Assembly (NCBI GenBank): GCA_007449985.2
Contig: VIIQ02000032.1
Coordinates: 248,001-312,000, forward strand
Reading direction: 5' to 3'
Length of the DNA stretch: 64,000 nucleotides
From: Desmodesmus armatus
Taxonomy: Eukaryota > Chlorophyta > Chlorophyceae > Sphaeropleales > Scenedesmaceae
Part shown: positions 60,201 to 64,000 of the stretch, piece after piece
How positions within the stretch are numbered: the stretch's first letter is position 1
Layout of the letters: each line of letters starts with the position of its first letter
Made by a program: the position numbers and the translations under genes
Notes under the pieces: generated by a model
Database searches by the model: none
What the model was told of the DNA's origin: nothing
Seen by the model: only the letters and a program-made list of their open reading frames with translations

Positions 60201-63200
60201 GTTGGGGAGGGGTACGCCGGCCAGGATGAACAAGTAGCGCGTTACATGCGCTGCTGCACAACCGACAGTCAGTTGTCCAGCCCAATACAAATGGTTTGCC
60301 AACCAATACCGCTTCACAAGCATTTCAAGCTTCCCACGCCGATCAGCTGTGTCCATGCTGCAGTGACGCCAGGGTGTATGATAGCTGAGATCTGCACTAA
60401 AACAGCGTGAACACAGCAACAAGCTGTGTCGTCGTCCTGCACCCACCTATGAGTGTCTGCACAATGTCCTCGAGCTCAAGTCCCCTCTTCCCCTTGTACA
60501 GGGCGTCTGCGAGAGCTGGCGTGCCCGGGCCTTCCAGGACCGCGTCCACATTGGCGCCAGCCATCACCAGCAGCCGCACCATCTGAGGGTTCAGCCCAGG
60601 CAGCAGGCACAAGGTCGCAAGCAGATCAGCAGGACAGGCCGGAGGCGCTTTGCCAGAGCAACAATGATACTCTCAGATGGTACACACATGCCAACTAAAG
60701 CAATTGGTGGCCACTTCTGACCACTACCAGCAGCCGCACCATCTGATGAAGGCCCGAACCAAGGCACCAGGCACAAGGTGGCAAGCAGATGCAGCAGACA
60801 CGGCAGGTAAAGAGCAGAACATGGGCTTTGTCGGAGTGACGTCGACGCTCTCAGATGGTACCAGGCATGCTTACTAAAGCAGGTGGTGGCCAATTACGAC
60901 CAACGCACAAACACAACGTCCTGTTGCAGGTTGTTGTCAGCTACACGGCCAACGGCTACGGTCTCCACTTTTCAACACCTGACGCATAGTTCATACAATG
61001 AGTAGAAGCTGTGCGGCAGGTGGTCACAAGTAGGGACCGTCGACATAGACCACATAGCTCACAACAGTCCGCAACCCAGAGGCTCGATGATGTGTCCAGC
61101 TTCACTGAGAATGCACTGGGCGAGGCAGTCATGGGCTAGCCTATGCAGGAGGATCCCCCAGGTGCAAGCAGGGGCAATGCGGCCAGCACTACCCTGTTGT
61201 AGTGCCCATGTTGAAGGTGTGCGATGATGCATTCCCACCTCTTCATCATTGTAGCTGATGGCCATGAGCAGGGGTGTCTCGCCCGTCTCTGCCCACACGC
61301 CCTCCAGGGTTGGCCACTCGCCCAGCAAGCGCTCCAAGAAACGGATGTTCCTGCAGCAGTGATAACGGCGAACACCAGCACACACTATGTTGGTATGCCT
61401 CATGGACTGCTTGAATGTGACTTGCATGTTCATAGTATGCTAGCTACTCAAGTAATCCCTGTGCTAACACATCACACTTACCCAACACTGCCAACATGGC
61501 GTCAAGCAATCTGGGGAATAGAACCCAAACAACATACATGCGTCGAGGCAGTACAAGCACCTGCATCTATCAGATGCTGCTGCTGGACGCCGTCCTGCTT
61601 CGATCCCCAAACAAGCCCACATGTCTGACTGAGTCACCCACACGAGCTCATTGTCTTGCTGCCAACCATTGACACCATATCAACAACAAAACCCTCAACA
61701 ACCCCCTGCGGTCCAATCGCCCACATATGCTGCCAGTGGCTCAGCTCACCAGGGCCTAGCCTCACACTGCACAGCGTGGCACAGCAGCATCTCCGGCGTC
61801 AGCAGCTGAGACGCCGCTGGATCACCCTCTGCCTCTGCAACCGGCACGGGTCTGGGCTGGCCGCTGCGCATCCACTGAGGTACCGCCTCAGCCCCGTGAC
61901 ACAGCAGGGTCCAGCCGGCGATGCTGTGGCCACTGTCTGCTGCCACCTCCAGCGCCCGTGCCCCATCACTCCTACAGCAACCACCAGCAGCAGCAGCAGC
62001 AGCAACAGCAACAGCCGCTTGTTGAAGCAGAAGCGCGTGTGTTCTGAGCTCCAGCCCGGTACTGACACAGCCCCTCAGCACTGGTTCGCCACCGCCACGT
62101 TGGGACCGACATTGTGCTTGAAGTACAAAGCAACGGGAATTCAACTTCTCCCGCACAGGTCCCGACCCCTTCCGGCATTTACATGTAAACAACCAAAGTC
62201 GTCGCTCGTGCATTCTTAGGCGCCTGACAGCCGCTCGCTTCCAAAAGTTGCCATGGCGGTCACTGCCACGCCCGAGTCACTAATGACAAGCTCTGCAAAG
62301 GCAGGGGGCTGCAGCACGCTTGGCTCCCCGGCCCTAGCTGCAATTGCAGCTACAGTCTACAAGGCAGTCAGCCTTGAGCTGAGCTGAGCCTCACATCCAG
62401 CTCTGCTTGTCTGACGCGCAAACACAATTCATACCATCATCAACGTATTCTGTGCATTTTCTCATAGTTCATAGTGCGGGTATTATCTGCAAAACTACTA
62501 TGAACAAACTCAGCAGCATTTCCCTCACCTCCCTCATCCCCCTCATCTCCTTCGTCCCCCACATCTCCCTCATTCCCCACATCTCCCTCATCTCCCTCAT
62601 CCCCCACAAGGCGGCATGAATTGATTCTGGTGTGGTGGCACCAATACCACAACAGCTGCCGCGTGTCATTCAACCCACCTGGTTTTCTCTGGATTGGCCC
62701 CTGCCCTCAGCAGGAGGTCCATCATGGCGGCGCCCCCGTAATAGGCCGCCAAGTGAAGTGCAGTGTCACCGCTCTTGCGCGCCACAGCGTCCGCGCTGCC
62801 ACCATAGTCAAGCAGCAGCCGGCCAGCTGCAGCAAATGCACAGGGGCAATCCGTCAGGCTGTTATGCTTGACAATACAGGGAACCGGCAGCCGAGCACAC
62901 AAGGCATGCGTGTGGGGGCGCAGTGAGGCTATGAGATCACTACGACATGTCATTTGTGACGATTACACTTCAAGTGCGAGCCATGTGCAACACACAAAGT
63001 CCCACACCATGCAGTGTGCACACAGCAATGCTTGCACGCATACGCCAACAGTGTGCAAATGCACTGTGGCAGGCAGCAACACATTTACTGCAGGTTTGTA
63101 CTGGCAGCGCTGCCAAACTGCCAAAGCGTTAGCACGACCCTCAACCATAAGCAGCCCATGCCAGGTACGTCAACAATAGAAGGGTTCCATCCTTACTTAC

Positions 63201-64000
63201 CTTTCACACGTGCAATGGCCATGGCCAAGTTGCTGTCAAATCCAACCTCGGCCTGACATGCCACGTAGTCAGGCGCAGTTTCTGCATCCTCTGATGCTGG
63301 TTTGTAGTCCATGTCCAATGACCCCCACCCGCGAACGCCCAGGTTACCCCTTGATGCTTCCTTGAAGTCAAAGTGGGCGTGGAACAACCCAATGGCCTTT
63401 GGGACCTGGGTGCGTGAGCACATGCTGACAGCCTTGCCCAAAAATGGGTTGGTGAAAACCATCTTTGACTCGTGGGAACCCCTCTCTGTGACAGCACAAA
63501 ACATGCACACACATCCTACTGAGCATGCATGAGTACGCATGCACTCCCTCTGCTGACACACCCCTGCGACGCCTGTATCTTATGCCGGTATCTGTAGTGC
63601 GCCATGAGGTCATGCCGGCACTGATACCCCACACAAGTGCCTTGCAGTGCAGACGCAGAGCTGGCAGGGAGGCCGCCAGGGGCACAATGCATCTTTGAAC
63701 CCAGTTGTCCCCACTTGTCCCCAATTCCCCCCAGACCAGCAGCCGTTCAGGCTTATCAACCTGGTGCTGCCGGGTGTCCTATGCGGCTGTGACATGCGGC
63801 CGAGCGCACCTGGCTCATAGAGGGTGAGGACATGCAGCGGCGTCAACGTAAACGTCCCACCCACTCCTATCTTAGCTGGCATGAGGGTGGCTACAGCGTC
63901 TGGAGCTGCCCCCTTATGCAACAGCAGGGCGACCAGCTCTGCACTGAAGACGCTGCGGCTGCCGACAAACTTCTGCAGGTCGGTCATGGTGAGGCAGTTG
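57245..64000 (-). CDS. Ankyrin-repeat / C3HC4 RING protein with Gln-rich linker (5' partial)
   Basis: Eight exons join in phase: 63810-64000, 63201-63485, 62679-62826, 61750-61971, 61239-61350, 60447-60582, 59957-60162 and 57245-59455 (stop TAA), about 1,170 residues. The frame stays open to the window edge, so the start may lie beyond. Ankyrin-type units: ELVALLLHKGAAPDAVATL, LLLDYGGSADAVARKSGD then TALHLAAYYGGAAMMDLLLRAG, RFLERLLGEWPTLEGVW then ETPLLMAISYND, MVRLLVMAGANVDAV, MLQTAANKGYLEICLKLVEA. The last exon (736 residues) holds a basic helix, a Lys-rich coiled segment, about 400 residues of Gln/Ala/Pro repeats and a C-terminal RING (CVACSQRRRNVLLIPCNHMV, CEPC, CPTC). Likely a cytosolic or nuclear E3 ubiquitin ligase with ankyrin substrate recognition; target unknown. 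The arrangement recalls plant ankyrin-RING proteins, but the linker is unusual. Confidence 0.83.
57480..58960. repeat. CAG/CTG coding microsatellite region
   Basis: Many runs of CTG/CAG triplets within the last exon of the ankyrin-RING gene encode Gln, Ala and Pro tracts on the minus strand. Because the triplets lack stops in several frames, long open frames also appear on the plus strand (57,769-58,095 and 57,914-58,489). These are composition artefacts. Confidence 0.85.
59672..59840. repeat. Three-copy 57-bp minisatellite in intron
   Basis: Three tandem units of about 57 bp with core ggacccttgctatccgtcac, then agcgcagtgt, within the last intron of the ankyrin-RING gene. The third unit differs by a few bases. 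Confidence 0.88.
60559..60870. repeat. Imperfect tandem duplication across an exon edge
   Basis: About 130-150 bp starting ccagcagccgcaccatctga recur: 60,567-60,700 and 60,728-60,880. The first copy includes the 5' end of the ankyrin exon that starts at 60,582 and its acceptor. The second copy lies wholly in the intron and carries a decoy start of the same exon (MVRLLV-like) in degraded form. Confidence 0.72.
62519..62609. repeat. Pyrimidine-rich minisatellite (ctccctcatc)
   Basis: Repeated ctccctcatc/cccacatct units of about 9-18 bp in an intron of the ankyrin-RING gene. On the gene's own strand it is a purine-rich gatgagggag tract. Confidence 0.85.

Overview
The window is nuclear DNA of a eukaryote, almost certainly a green alga (Chlorophyta, probably Chlorophyceae). 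Genes are split into many short exons with GT-AG introns. CAG/CTG microsatellites run through coding sequence. A fragment of psbO (the photosystem II oxygen-evolving protein, nuclear-encoded in algae and plants) lies at 21,654-21,935. There are no bacterial operons, no RNA genes that I can recognise and no CRISPR. All gene models below were built by joining exons by eye from splice sites, phase and protein homology.

Layout. 190-4,921 (+) and 9,015-14,787 (+): two tandem copies of one TKL/Raf-like, non-RD protein kinase. All 12 visible exons have identical lengths in the two copies, while the introns have diverged. The kinases sit in a tandem segmental duplication of roughly 9-10 kb. An orphan transmembrane exon of a RING-CH gene (8,575-8,725, -) marks the junction, and a 5'-truncated LINE remnant (12,083-13,219, -) interrupts one intron of copy 2 only. 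18,723-21,396 (-): two RING-CH (RINGv/MARCH-type) E3 ligase genes, the second apparently decayed. 21,654-21,935 (-): psbO fragment. 23,215-40,947 (+): a very large gene of about 32 exons (about 8.7 kb coding). It encodes a signal peptide, kelch-like blades, Chlamydia-PMP-like right-handed beta-helix repeats, a Cys-rich EGF-like region and about 8 transmembrane helices. It carries several reading-frame disruptions. 43,782-44,875, 47,752-48,827 and 51,085-52,131 (-): three more RING-CH genes, the last two in a second tandem segmental duplication. 54,181-56,515 (-): a complete, probably mitochondrial, two-CBS-domain protein (CBSX3-like). 57,245 to beyond 64,000 (-): an ankyrin-repeat protein with a huge Gln/Ala/Pro-rich linker and a C-terminal C3HC4 RING.

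The striking themes are an expanding local array of RING-type ubiquitin-ligase genes (five RING-CH loci, one orphan exon and an ankyrin-RING gene, all on the minus strand), duplication of a signalling kinase, and a mosaic kelch/beta-helix/polytopic-membrane protein. Disruptions are concentrated in the large gene and in three RING-CH copies. The kinases, the CBS gene and the ankyrin-RING gene read cleanly across all exons. This suggests relaxed selection at the disrupted loci, though uncorrected assembly indels cannot be excluded.
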